Positions 8,407-17,104 of a DNA stretch of 64,000 bases are shown one piece after another. Location of the stretch: contig JABZHR010000005.1 of the NCBI GenBank assembly GCA_015258715.1, positions 54,657 to 118,656 on the forward strand, written 5' to 3'. The position numbers were made by a program, and so were the translations under genes. Every line of letters begins with the position of its first letter. The stretch's first letter is position 1. The notes under the pieces are model-generated. The model saw only the letters and a program-made list of their open reading frames with translations. It did not search any database and was not told the DNA's origin. This stretch comes from Atopobium sp. Its GTDB lineage: Bacteria > Actinomycetota > Coriobacteriia > Coriobacteriales > Atopobiaceae.

Positions 8407-9201
8407 TTACGCCAGCACAAAGATAAGGGCGATAAAACAGGCGGTTATGCCTAAGGCAATTGCTTCGCGAGCTCCAAAGGTTGGTTGATGCCAACGTGTG
8501 CGAGAAGCCCCTGCTACATAGTGGCGTGCATCAAGTGCCTTAGAAAGGTTGTTGGCGTGTCTGAGTGAGCTTGCCAAAAGCGCCACCACAATGGAGAAGG
8601 TTGCGCGAAGTCTTTTAGGAAGTGATCCTGAAGCTACGTCTCCTGCACGAGCGGTTTGAGCCTCGGAAATAGACACGGCGTCGCCTGCAAGCGTTGGAAT
8701 AAAGCGCAGCATAAGCGAGAAAATCATAGCAATTTCTTTACCGGGAAGGCCAATTTTTGAGAGCGGTGCGCAAGCTGCTTCAAAGGCATTGCCTAGATCA
8801 GTTTGAGTGGTGGTAAGCAGAAGTAGTGCACCCATCAAAATTGCAGCTAAAATGCGCACGGGGTAGAGAAAAGCGCTCCATGCTCCCACATCAGTGATGG
8901 TAAAGATTGACCAGGAAACAAGCACAGTTCCTTCTCGCGTAAGCAACAGGTTGAAGAGCGAGAGGAAGATGAGCAGCCAGGCAAGTGGGATGATTGACAC
9001 AAGCACTTGTTTGACGGGAATTTTTGCCAGAGCTAGTAGGCAAAGTGCACCTACTACCAGCAGCGTAAGCTGTGGCGCGTTGCGGATAAAAAATGTTGCA
9101 AGCATCAGAAGGAGTGCGGCCAGGCATTTAACGTTGGGATTAAGCCTATGGATGAGCGAGTCCCCGTGATAGTACTGGCCCACAGAAATCTTAAGCGCCA
9201 T
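8407..9201 (-). CDS. ecfT: ECF transporter transmembrane component EcfT
   Basis: 264 aa, CbiQ/EcfT family. The N-terminus (HRLNPNVKCLAALLLML) is typical of the family. Four to five hydrophobic segments precede two cytoplasmic coupling motifs, AQTARAG (about 180) and LDARHY (about 225). These correspond to the Ala-Arg-Gly-type motifs that seat in the ATPases. AGGAGG precedes the ATG. It overlaps the EcfA stop by 11 bp and is the last gene of the ribU-ecfA-ecfT operon. Confidence 0.88.
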   Translation of the reverse strand: MALKISVGQYYHGDSLIHRLNPNVKCLAALLLMLATFFIRNAPQLTLLVVGALCLLALAKIPVKQVLVSIIPLAWLLIFLSLFNLLLTREGTVLVSWSIFTITDVGAWSAFLYPVRILAAILMGALLLLTTTQTDLGNAFEAACAPLSKIGLPGKEIAMIFSLMLRFIPTLAGDAVSISEAQTARAGDVASGSLPKRLRATFSIVVALLASSLRHANNLSKALDARHYVAGASRTRWHQPTFGAREAIALGITACFIALIFVLA

Positions 9202-11128
9202 AACGACCTCCTTGTGTGAGGTCGTTGGGCTGTGTGGTGCTAGGGGTGGTCGTCACCACATCTACCAGTGCGTCTACCAGCTCAGATAGGGTCAAAGGTT
9301 CTCCCAGGTTGATTCCTGTAGTGCGGGACAGGCGCTGTGCCCACGCAAGCGCATGAGGAATACCCAGTCCAAGCCCCTGGAATTCTGCCTCTGAGAAATG
9401 AGTAAATGTTTGATAAGGTGTGCCAGAGAACACCAGGTCACCCTCATGGAGCACGATAATCTGGTCAGTTTCTGCCGCATCCTCCATCGAATGTGTCAGT
9501 TCAATGACGGTGCAGCCGTCCTCAAGAACGGCGTTGATAATTTTTCTGAGTTCAGAGCAATAGTGGGGATCAAGTCCGCTGGTAGGTTCGTCGAACACAA
9601 GTACCTTTGGCTGCATGGCAATAACGCCCGCAAGTGCGCAAAGTCTCTGCTGACCACCAGAAAGCTCAAAAGGAGATACGTCTGCCTTGTGGGAAAGTCC
9701 GACAAGCTCCAGAGCAGCATTTACAGCGCTTGTTACATCGCAGGCTGAAAGGCCCAGGTTAGTGGGGCCAAATGCCACGTCTTCGGCAACCGTCTGTGCA
9801 AAAAGCTGGCGCTCTGGTCGCTGCATGACGTAGCCAACAATACCGTGAAGTTTTCTGCGGTTTTGCTTCTGTCGAGTATCCAGTCCAGCTACGCAAAGGC
9901 TTCCGGAATCAGGTGTGTCAAGTGCGCAAATCAAACGTGCGAGGGTAGACTTGCCAGACCCGGTTGAGCCAATAACGGCAACATGTGAGCCTTTCTGCAC
10001 GTCAACCGAGATGTTTTTGAGTACGGGTTTCTGGTACGAGAATGTCACGTCGCGCACGGAAACCGCTGCTGCCTCGGACACGCTTCCGGTCGCGTCGCAA
10101 CCCGCGGCCGCCGTGTCGCTGTAACCCGCGGCCGCCGCGTCGTCGCAACCCGCCGCAGTCGTCGCGTCGTCGCAGCTTCCAGCCGCATCCGCGTCGCCCG
10201 CACTTCTCGCGCCCTGCGCCGCTGTGGCGAGAAGCCCCGTCAGCTCGCCGAGCACGCGCTGAGCCGAAGGGGATTTGCACACGACAACTCCTCGGTTGTT
10301 GAGTGCCTGCGCTACCTGATAGGCAAAAGGCTCCTCAAGATGCAGGCATTCAACCAATTCGTGCTGCTCAAAGAGCGCTTCAGGCGTTCCTTCAAACGCA
10401 ACGCGACCGTCGTCCAAGGCAATTACGTGATCAGCGGAAACCACTTCGTCCATGAAATGCGTTACGTGAACAATAGTCTTTCCAGCTGCACGGAGTTTCT
10501 CGACAAGGCCCATGACGTTATTTCTATGCACAACGTCAAGAGCTGCGGAAGGTTCATCAAGAATGAGGATTTGCGGCTTCATGACCAGCGCGCCTGAGAT
10601 TGCCACGCGCTGCTGCTGACCGCCCGAAAGCATCTGTGGATTTTCTGACGCAAACTCGGTGAGAGTGCCAAGTTCAATCTGCTGTTCTACCAGCGGTGTT
10701 ATCTGGTCACTGGGCACCTGAAGGTTCTCTAGACCAAAGGCAATGTCGTCTGCGACTACGCTGCAGATAATCTGATCCTCAGGATTTTGGAAGACTAGGC
10801 CCAGCTGCGGACGAATGGTTTTGTACGCCTCAAAGTCAACCTGACCATCGTTGACAACGGTGGTTCCCAGAAAGGTAACAGTTCCCTCGTCAGGAGCGGT
10901 AAGGCCAGAGAGAATTGAGGCAACGGTAGACTTGCCCGAACCGTTTGCACCAACAATACAGGTACGTTTACCTGCAGGAATAGAGAACGAGACGTGATCG
11001 AGGGCAATCACGCCTTTTGCGTGCACAAAAGTCACGTCCAAAAGCGTCGCAGCTACAGGCAGGTCCTGAGTTTGTGCGGTGCTTTCAGACGTGTATAAAT
11101 CAGGAGAATTGTTGCCCAGATTACTCAC
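9191..11128 (-). CDS. ecfA: Fused dual ATP-binding ECF transporter subunit EcfA-EcfA'
   Basis: About 645 aa with two complete ABC ATPase domains in one chain. The first has Walker A GANGSGKST (about 61-69), signature LSGGQQQR and Walker B LILDEPSAALD. The second has GSTGSGKST (about 385), ELSGGQQRL and LVFDEPTSGLD. Between them (about residues 300-350, bases 10080-10230) is a GC-rich linker of repetitive Ala/Asp/Cys/Thr sequence, unlike its neighbours in base use, that seems to have grown by tandem duplication. EcfA and EcfA' are usually separate genes. The start is set at GTG 11128, overlapping the ribU stop by 8 bp; a TTG at 11146 is an alternative and no strong ribosome-binding site decides between them. 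Confidence 0.85.
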   Translation of the reverse strand: MSNLGNNSPDLYTSESTAQTQDLPVAATLLDVTFVHAKGVIALDHVSFSIPAGKRTCIVGANGSGKSTVASILSGLTAPDEGTVTFLGTTVVNDGQVDFEAYKTIRPQLGLVFQNPEDQIICSVVADDIAFGLENLQVPSDQITPLVEQQIELGTLTEFASENPQMLSGGQQQRVAISGALVMKPQILILDEPSAALDVVHRNNVMGLVEKLRAAGKTIVHVTHFMDEVVSADHVIALDDGRVAFEGTPEALFEQHELVECLHLEEPFAYQVAQALNNRGVVVCKSPSAQRVLGELTGLLATAAQGARSAGDADAAGSCDDATTAAGCDDAAAAGYSDTAAAGCDATGSVSEAAAVSVRDVTFSYQKPVLKNISVDVQKGSHVAVIGSTGSGKSTLARLICALDTPDSGSLCVAGLDTRQKQNRRKLHGIVGYVMQRPERQLFAQTVAEDVAFGPTNLGLSACDVTSAVNAALELVGLSHKADVSPFELSGGQQRLCALAGVIAMQPKVLVFDEPTSGLDPHYCSELRKIINAVLEDGCTVIELTHSMEDAAETDQIIVLHEGDLVFSGTPYQTFTHFSEAEFQGLGLGIPHALAWAQRLSRTTGINLGEPLTLSELVDALVDVVTTTPSTTQPNDLTQGGRYGA

Positions 11129-11708
11129 CGTCTTTGATGCTCTCAAAGAGTGAGGTAGCCGAGCGCATAATCACAACAAAGATGATGCTGTTAATGGCAA
11201 CCTTTACCACGTTGAAGGGGAGAAGAGCAGGGACAATCAGTCCGCTTACTGCCTCCACGCTCATACCGGTGTAGATTGGGGTAACTACAAGGTTGCCCAG
11301 AATGCAGGCGACAACGCTGACAACACTGCCCACTATCAGGGCAAGTACCAGCTGCTTGATCTTCTCGGAACGGTTATACACAATCAGTGAAACAGGCAAA
11401 ACGTAGGTAAGCGTTGCCAGGATTGCCATGATGGTGCCGTAAATTCCGGACTCCGTAGTGAGGTGCAGAAGGTAGGGAAGTACCGAGACGATCGCGCCCG
11501 CAGCAGGACCAAAAGCTACGCCTGCGAGCAGGGCAAAGACGCCCGATGGATCGTACTTCAAAAACGTCACGCCTGGGATCAAGGGGAACTGAAGCACCAT
11601 GGTGCTGATTGCAGCAGCTGCACAAAGCATGGCGAGAATAGCGATTCTCTTGGTAGACCAGCCGTTAGAAGATGCGGTTGTTGCGTGGGTTGAGTGGGAT
11701 GAAGCCAT
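11121..11708 (-). CDS. ribU: Riboflavin ECF transporter substrate-binding component RibU
   Basis: 195 aa, six predicted membrane segments. The S-component pattern FPLIPGVTFLKYDPSG...ALLAGVAFGPAAGAIVS matches the RibU family: a small membrane protein that binds riboflavin and docks on EcfT/EcfA. The assignment is strengthened by the FMN riboswitch immediately upstream. The ATG at 11708 is preferred because it follows an ACGGAG site; longer in-frame starts would run through the riboswitch. It is followed by overlapping ecfA and ecfT, a self-contained transporter operon. Confidence 0.87.
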   Translation of the reverse strand: MASSHSTHATTASSNGWSTKRIAILAMLCAAAAISTMVLQFPLIPGVTFLKYDPSGVFALLAGVAFGPAAGAIVSVLPYLLHLTTESGIYGTIMAILATLTYVLPVSLIVYNRSEKIKQLVLALIVGSVVSVVACILGNLVVTPIYTGMSVEAVSGLIVPALLPFNVVKVAINSIIFVVIMRSATSLFESIKDGE

Positions 11709-11714
11709 AAAAGT

Positions 11715-11832
11715 CTCCGTTTCTGACATCCGGACTGTACCGTTGGTCCTGGACTTTAACCAGGTTAACCGCCTTTTGCGGGTCGCGGACTTGATGGATC
11801 TTTGAACTAGGTTGTTACAAACCTTGAAGTTC
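11715..11832 (-). ncRNA. FMN riboswitch (RFN element)
   Basis: The minus strand shows the conserved 3' half of the RFN element: AAGTCCGCGACCCGC, then CCTGGTTAAAGTCCAGGACC, AACGGTACAGTCCGGATG and AGAAACGG just before the ribU start. The 5' half is diverged but keeps the hairpin (GGTTTGTAACAACC). FMN binding in this class shuts off expression, here of the riboflavin transporter. The 5' boundary is approximate. Confidence 0.85.
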
Positions 11833-11978
11833 GGCCACCTTACCACCAGTAGGTAATTGCAACCATTTCTGAAACATTTCGTTAAGTACTATAGCAGAGT
11901 TAACAGCTGATAACACGTAAAACGGGATGGACATTTCTTTGACAGAATTGCAAAAGTAACCGTTTTTTGGTCCTAGTA

Positions 11979-12066
11979 CCGTGATTTTCTCGTCCTGATG
12001 CCGTGATTTTCTCGCCCCAACGCCGTGATTTTCTCGCCCCAACGCCACGTTTTTCTCGCTTGCGAT
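11979..12066. repeat. 22-bp tandem repeat, four units, each carrying the octamer or a variant
   Basis: Units start at 11979, 12001, 12023 and 12045. Units 2 and 3 are identical (CCGTGATTTTCTCGCCCCAA then CG), unit 1 has TTCTCGTC and unit 4 is degenerate. They lie in the divergent spacer between the ribU leader and murB and end about 40 bp before the murB start, so they may overlap the murB promoter. Confidence 0.85.
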
Positions 12067-12102
12067 AAACTATAAAAAGTAACTTACTAAGGAGCGTGTT
12101 AC

Positions 12103-13029
12103 ATGTCTGAAAGTGGCTATGACTTACAAAGCCTGGCCGGAAAGCTTTGCTCGATTGTTGGAGAAGAGAACGTCCTGGTAGACGAGCCAATGAGCGAGCA
12201 CACCACCTTTAAAGTGGGTGGACCTGCGGATCTCTATGTTATCCCTGATGATCCCGATGAGGTCAAAGAGATTCTCCTTGCGGTTAAAGATGCAGAAGCT
12301 CCTTATTTTATTCTCGGCTACGGCTCTGACCTGCTTGTTTCTGATGCAGGATATCGCGGCGTCATCATTGCCGTCGCTGACGGACTCACCGGCGTAAGCA
12401 TCGACGACACCGAGATGACCTGCCAGGCCGGCGTTGGCCTTAAAGAGGCTTCCGAGATGGCCTGTGAGCTGGACCTTTCTGGACTCGAGTTTGCGTGCGG
12501 CATCCCAGGTTCTGTGGGCGGCGCATGCTTCATGAATGCAGGCGCTTACGACGGCTGCATCGCTGACGTGCTCAAATCCGTCCGCGTCCTTCTCGCCGAT
12601 GGCACCTTTGCTACGCTGGACGCTTCCGAGCTTGACCTAGGTTATCGCCATAGCAGAATCGCCGATGAAGGCATGATTGTGCTTTCCGCCACGTTCAATC
12701 TTCACCGCGCGGATGGCGAGAAGATCCGTGAAAAGATGGAAGAGTTCACGCGCGCTCGCGAGGAGAAGCAGCCTCTTGAGCTGCCTTCCGCTGGTTCAAC
12801 TTTTAAACGTCCCGAGGGTCACTTTGTAGGCAAGCTTGTTACTGACGCTGGTCTTAAGGGCTATCGCTTTGGTGGCGCTGGTGTTTCCGATAAGCATGCT
12901 GGTTTTGTGGTTAACTACGACAACGCTACTGCTGCTGAGGTTCATGCAGTTATCGAGCATGTTCAGGCAGAGGTCAAGCGCCAGTTTGATGTTGAACTCC
13001 ACCCCGAGGTAAGGTTCCTCGGAGAGTAA
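12103..13029 (+). CDS. murB: UDP-N-acetylenolpyruvoylglucosamine reductase MurB
   Basis: 308 aa, FAD-dependent enzyme that reduces UDP-GlcNAc-enolpyruvate to UDP-MurNAc. HTTFKVGGPADLYV (about 33-46) and LGYGSDLLVSD (71-81) belong to the FAD-binding domain. GIPGSVGGACFMNAGAYD (123-140) is the flavin/substrate signature. Ser232 in GSTFKRPEG is the expected proton donor and Glu302 in HPEVRFLGE the general acid. The short form (type II, lacking the extra C-terminal loop) fits Gram-positive homologues. AAGGAG precedes the ATG. Confidence 0.94.
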   Translation: MSESGYDLQSLAGKLCSIVGEENVLVDEPMSEHTTFKVGGPADLYVIPDDPDEVKEILLAVKDAEAPYFILGYGSDLLVSDAGYRGVIIAVADGLTGVSIDDTEMTCQAGVGLKEASEMACELDLSGLEFACGIPGSVGGACFMNAGAYDGCIADVLKSVRVLLADGTFATLDASELDLGYRHSRIADEGMIVLSATFNLHRADGEKIREKMEEFTRAREEKQPLELPSAGSTFKRPEGHFVGKLVTDAGLKGYRFGGAGVSDKHAGFVVNYDNATAAEVHAVIEHVQAEVKRQFDVELHPEVRFLGE

Positions 13030-13108
13030 CGAGCTACGTACCACGGTTCGCACGCGTCCGCACGGATCGCACGTGTCTGCACGGTACTGCCGCGTCCACA
13101 ACGAATCG

Positions 13109-14416
13109 CTACGATAACTCCGCAAGAAAACGAGGAAGTCCGTCGGTGGAAATCGGCTCCTCCATGTCCGAGACAAGAGGGCGCAGATATTTCAGAGCAG
13201 TGTCGGTAACGTTGAAGCCGTCCTCGGAGATCATTTCTCGAGGTACAAGCTTTACCTTGTTAGCAACCTCGGCGACAGGGGTGGTGCGAATCTCCGTAAC
13301 GTATGGGTCATCCGAAATTCGGTGAACGCCAACCATAACGCCCGTTTTACCTTGGAGAACAGCCTCAACTCCCGCGGCGCCGAGCGCCTCTGCCTCGTCC
13401 AAGTCAACTTTACTAGCAGCGTGCGAAGCACAGCGCTGCAGCGTATTAAGCTCAATGCCGCGAGACTTTACGCCCAGCTGATTCTTAGCCAGCTGCGACA
13501 AGTATGCCGCTGTTCCAGACTGCGCTGCAAGGTGACCAAACGTGTCAATTGCAACAGATTTTGCATCAAAAAGGAAACTACCATCTGCATGATGGACACC
13601 CTCGCTGACGACTACAATCACGTTGTTTTTCTCGCGAAGTCGCTGTTCAATGGCCGAAAGTAGTGTATGCTCATCAAGAGGAATCTCTGGCAGGAGCACA
13701 AAATCCGGAGCAGTTCCGCAAATATCTTGCGCCAGCGCTCCGGCTGCCGTGAGCCAGCCAGCGTCACGACCCATGGCCTCGATAAACGTTACATTTTTGC
13801 TGTTGTAGACGCCGCCGTCGCGGGTGAGCTCGGCGGTTACGGATGCGACGAATCGCGCCGCACTACCAAAACCGGGGGTGTGATCAGTACCTTCGAGGTC
13901 GTTGTCGATGGTTTTTGGCACGCCGACAACACGAACGGAGCTTTTTACCTGGGCAAAGTAGCGAGACAGCTTGTCTGTGGTGTCCATGGAATCGTTGCCG
14001 CCGATGTACAGCACGGCGTCTACCTGGTATTTCTTGAGCTGCGCATCAATCTGCTGGTAGATTGGGGAGGTTTCCGCGGGTTCTGAGCTGGCAGCAAGTT
14101 CCGGCAGCTTAAAGCGGCAGCTGCCCAACCAGCTCGATGGCGTTTTTCTTAGGAGCTGGAGGTTCTTCTCGCCAGGATTTGTGGTAGCTTGTTCGGACGC
14201 TTCCGGTTCAGATGCTGTGAGTTCAAGCACCTCCGTCAGGTCAACAACCTTGCCCTCAAGAAACCCCTGAATTCCGTTGCGCATCCCGAGCACGCGAAGA
14301 CCCTGGGCGTGAGCTGCGCGAACAACGCCCGCAAGCGACGCATTGATGGCCGCGGTTGGTCCGCCCGACTGTCCGACCAGGATTGTGCGGATTGCGTGCT
14401 CTGATGTGGTGTTCAT
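13109..14416 (-). CDS. Phosphofructokinase, probably pyrophosphate-dependent
   Basis: 435 aa. GQSGGPTAAINAS (15-27) and GRDAGWLTA are PFK family landmarks. At the phosphoryl-donor site it reads GGNDS (139-143) with Asp where ATP enzymes have Gly, and PKTIDND (167-173) with Lys where ATP enzymes usually have Gly. Both residues mark the pyrophosphate-using group, so it likely phosphorylates fructose-6-phosphate with PPi, reversibly. The region around residues 64-110 is a longer loop than in the short ATP-PFKs. It converges on murB; the 80-bp GC-rich gap holds no clear terminator. The start has GAGGCG upstream. Confidence 0.85.
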   Translation of the reverse strand: MNTTSEHAIRTILVGQSGGPTAAINASLAGVVRAAHAQGLRVLGMRNGIQGFLEGKVVDLTEVLELTASEPEASEQATTNPGEKNLQLLRKTPSSWLGSCRFKLPELAASSEPAETSPIYQQIDAQLKKYQVDAVLYIGGNDSMDTTDKLSRYFAQVKSSVRVVGVPKTIDNDLEGTDHTPGFGSAARFVASVTAELTRDGGVYNSKNVTFIEAMGRDAGWLTAAGALAQDICGTAPDFVLLPEIPLDEHTLLSAIEQRLREKNNVIVVVSEGVHHADGSFLFDAKSVAIDTFGHLAAQSGTAAYLSQLAKNQLGVKSRGIELNTLQRCASHAASKVDLDEAEALGAAGVEAVLQGKTGVMVGVHRISDDPYVTEIRTTPVAEVANKVKLVPREMISEDGFNVTDTALKYLRPLVSDMEEPISTDGLPRFLAELS

Positions 14417-14747
14417 GGGCGCCTCGGATTCTCGAGAGTTGACGTATCAAGTATACCCGCGGCAGGAGGCTACTGCGTCAGTGAGACGCCGTGAGAATAA
14501 AGTGATTTTCCTTAATAAATCGTAAGAGCTGCGGTGTTGTTATATCGGCTGATAGGGGGTTGGCAAGAATCTGCAGATAAAGTGGAGCTTGATGGATCGG
14601 ATGCGTTGTGAAATGGCTTAGACAATGTGATTTGAACTCATCTGTGTTTGTTCAATTCATATTTATGCATAAGTGCTGTCTTATATACATAATTATGAAT
14701 GAAGATATATCAAAGATTTAATTACCCTAAATTTCAGGGTTAAGCAA

Positions 14748-14876
14748 ACACACCTAAGTCAGATAATCTGCAAAATCAAAGGTGAAAAACACATCTAATG
14801 AAGATATTCTGCATGAGATGAGCATTTTAGGCGGAATGTATAGGCATTTTCAGCAGATTATCTGACATAGGTGTGT
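14748..14876. repeat. 129-bp three-unit element B1
   Basis: It has 24-nt units at 14748 (ACACACCTAAGTCAGATAAT...), 14789 (a diverged copy in the same direction) and 14853 (inverted, one mismatch to the first). Offsets of 0, 41 and 105 match exactly those of the reverse complement of element B2 at 34608-34736, while the spacers differ. It lies in the 629-bp gap between pfk and eno. The rest of that gap is AT-rich on the left and GC-rich on the right (14880-15045, with a duplicated CCCGACGCCCGCCGCACGCG), and no gene is seen there. Confidence 0.85.
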
Positions 14877-15045
14877 TCGAGCGTTCCGAAGCCAACGCGG
14901 ATGCACCTACGGAACCCGTGCGCCCGCTAAAAAACCTCCCGCGGCGAGAAACCCGCAGGTCTCGCAGCCGTTCCCTGTCTCATGCCGCGCTCGCACCCGA
15001 CGCCCGCCGCACGCGCGCAACGCCCGACGCCCGCCGCACGCGCAC

Positions 15046-15077
15046 AAAAAAGCCGCACCTCAAATGAGATGCGGCTT
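15046..15077 (-). terminator. eno: Intrinsic terminator of eno
   Basis: Minus strand: AAGCCGCATCTC pairs with GAGGTGCGGCTT across an ATTT loop and is followed by TTTTTTG. It lies about 75 bp past the eno stop. Confidence 0.88.
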
Positions 15078-15153
15078 CGTAGCTTCTAGCAGCCTAAACA
15101 GCGTTGCACTCGGTTGGACCGGTCGCTCACCGTCTAGCGCACAACCTGCGGGT

Positions 15154-16443
15154 TTAGCGAAGGTTGTAGAAAGCGTCCATGCCCAGGTACTCAGCGCCGT
15201 CAGCGAGGTCATCCTCGATGCGGAGAAGCTGGTTGTACTTAGCAACACGCTCGGTACGAGCAGGTGCACCAGTCTTGATCTGACCAGCGTTGGTTGCAAC
15301 AACAAGGTCAGCAATGGTGGTGTCCTCGGTCTCACCGGAACGGTGGGAGACAACTGCGGTGTAACCTGCGCGCTTAGCCATCTCGATAGCCTCGAGGGAC
15401 TCGGTCAGGGTACCAATCTGGTTGACCTTGATGAGGATGGAGTTACCAGCGTGAACCTCAATGCCCTTCTTCAGGCGCTGAGTGTTGGTAACAAAGAGGT
15501 CGTCGCCGACGAGCTGGATCTTCTTGCCCAGACGCTGGGTAAGGATCTTCCAACCGTCCCAGTCCTCCTCTGCAAGGCCGTCCTCGATGGAGACGATTGG
15601 GAATTTCTCAACCATTTCCTCGTAGTAAGCAACCATTTCCTCGGAGGTAAGGGAGCGACCCTCGCCCTTGAGGTCATACTTGCCGGTCTCCTTGTTATAG
15701 AACTCAGAAGAAGCTGGGTCCATAGCAAAGCGGAAGTCCTTGCCAAGCTCAAAGCCAGCAGCCTTAACAGCCTCGGAAAGAAGCTCAAGTGGCTCCTCGT
15801 TGGACTTAAGGTCTGGAGCAAAGCCGCCCTCGTCACCAACACCGGTGTTGAGGCCCTGGGACTTCAGAGTGTCCTTGAGGGTGTGGTAAACCTGTGCGCA
15901 CCAGCGAAGAGCGGTGGTGAAGTCAGGAGCACCAACAGGCATAATCATGAACTCCTGGAAGTCAACGTTGTTGTCAGCGTGGACGCCACCGTTGAGGACG
16001 TTCATCATAGGAACAGGAAGAGTGTGAGCGTTTGCGCCACCGAGGTAAGCGTAAAGTGGAAGCTCAGCAGAAGCAGCTGCAGCGTGAGCAACAGCAAGAG
16101 AAACGCCGAGAATAGCGTTTGCGCCGAGGCGACCCTTGTTTGGAGTGCCGTCAAGCTTGATCATGGCGAGGTCAAGGCCGCGCTGATCCTCTGCGTCCCA
16201 ACCAATAACGAGGTCGCGGATCTCAGTGTTGACGTGCTCGACTGCCTTCAGAACGCCCTTGCCCAGGTAACGGCTCTTGTCGCCGTCGCGAAGCTCTACA
16301 GCCTCGAACTCACCAGTGGAAGCGCCGGAAGGAACGATTGCACGACCAAAGGAGCCGTCGTCAAGAACAACCTCAACCTCAACGGTTGGATTGCCACGGG
16401 AATCGAGGACCTCACGTGCGTGAACATCAAAAATCTGGCTCAT
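15154..16443 (-). CDS. eno: Enolase
   Basis: 429 aa, glycolytic enzyme converting 2-phosphoglycerate to phosphoenolpyruvate. The N-terminus IFDVHAREVLDSRGNPTVEVEV and ASTGEFEAVELRDGD form the capping domain. VGDEGGFAPDL carries the catalytic Glu. SIEDGLAEEDW and LVGDDLFVTN supply magnesium ligands. The C-terminal signature SHRSGETEDTTIADLVVA is complete. GAAAGGTGAG precedes the ATG, and a strong terminator follows. Confidence 0.97.
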   Translation of the reverse strand: MSQIFDVHAREVLDSRGNPTVEVEVVLDDGSFGRAIVPSGASTGEFEAVELRDGDKSRYLGKGVLKAVEHVNTEIRDLVIGWDAEDQRGLDLAMIKLDGTPNKGRLGANAILGVSLAVAHAAAASAELPLYAYLGGANAHTLPVPMMNVLNGGVHADNNVDFQEFMIMPVGAPDFTTALRWCAQVYHTLKDTLKSQGLNTGVGDEGGFAPDLKSNEEPLELLSEAVKAAGFELGKDFRFAMDPASSEFYNKETGKYDLKGEGRSLTSEEMVAYYEEMVEKFPIVSIEDGLAEEDWDGWKILTQRLGKKIQLVGDDLFVTNTQRLKKGIEVHAGNSILIKVNQIGTLTESLEAIEMAKRAGYTAVVSHRSGETEDTTIADLVVATNAGQIKTGAPARTERVAKYNQLLRIEDDLADGAEYLGMDAFYNLR

Positions 16444-16634
16444 AGCTCACCTTTCTTTAGGTTTAACAAATTGCTGATTGCACAGACATAACTAGTATAC
16501 CCATTCTGTTATGAGGTGTGTATTGTAATTACAGATAGTATTGGGCTCGGAAGAGATAGTATTTGACCAGGCAGACGCACTGTCCACCTGGCCAAATAGA
16601 AAATACCTGCAGAATTGTTAGGTAAATATATAAA

Positions 16635-16991
16635 TTATTTTTGCGGATACACAACAACCAGCAGCATCTTGAACTCTTCTGGAGCCTGAAGTGCATGTGG
16701 ATGTCCAAGTGGCATAACAATGGATTGACCGGCTTCAAGGTTGTAAACGTCGTCATCGATGGTGATGCTTGCGCGGCCCTCAAGAATGGTGACAAATGCG
16801 TCGCCACCTGCGCGATGGCTTGCAATCTCTTCGCCCGCGCCAAAACCAAAGAGGGTGACGCTGACGGCATCGTTTTGCGCAAGAGTCTTGCTGATGACCT
16901 GGCCAGGAAGGCATGCAACCTGCTCTTTAAGAGTTACTACAGTCTTTGCGTCGATGTTCTTCATGACACCAGGAATCAATTCTTCGGACAT
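16635..16991 (-). CDS. Small cupin-domain protein
   Basis: 118 aa, a single cupin_2 barrel. The motifs GAGEEIASHRAGGDAFVTILEG (with probable metal ligands His and Glu) and the second motif VMPLGHPHAL are present. The fold is clear; substrate and reaction cannot be inferred. Similar one-domain cupins often act as sensors or small-molecule binding proteins. The ATG at 16991 is favoured because TTGGAGG lies 5 bp upstream. It stands alone between eno and helD. Confidence 0.8.
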   Translation of the reverse strand: MSEELIPGVMKNIDAKTVVTLKEQVACLPGQVISKTLAQNDAVSVTLFGFGAGEEIASHRAGGDAFVTILEGRASITIDDDVYNLEAGQSIVMPLGHPHALQAPEEFKMLLVVVYPQK

Positions 16992-17078
16992 ACTAACCTC
17001 CAACGGTAAATGTTATCGATGACTAGCATTTACCCGAACCAGCCGACTTCAATCAGTAAATTTCCAAAAAATCGCAGG

Positions 17079-17104
17079 TAGAAATTGCTTTTTTTAAAGC
17101 AATT
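17079..17104 (-). terminator. Hairpin overlapping the helD stop codon
   Basis: Minus strand AAATTGCTTT pairs with AAAGCAATTT; the first arm includes the last codons and the stop of helD. The following TTTCTACC is only a weak U tract, so termination is plausible, not certain. Confidence 0.4.

Noticed and set aside
15064..16491. 475-codon plus-strand frame opposite enolase
   Set aside because: Antisense to eno and spans its terminator; a compositional artefact of strong codon bias.
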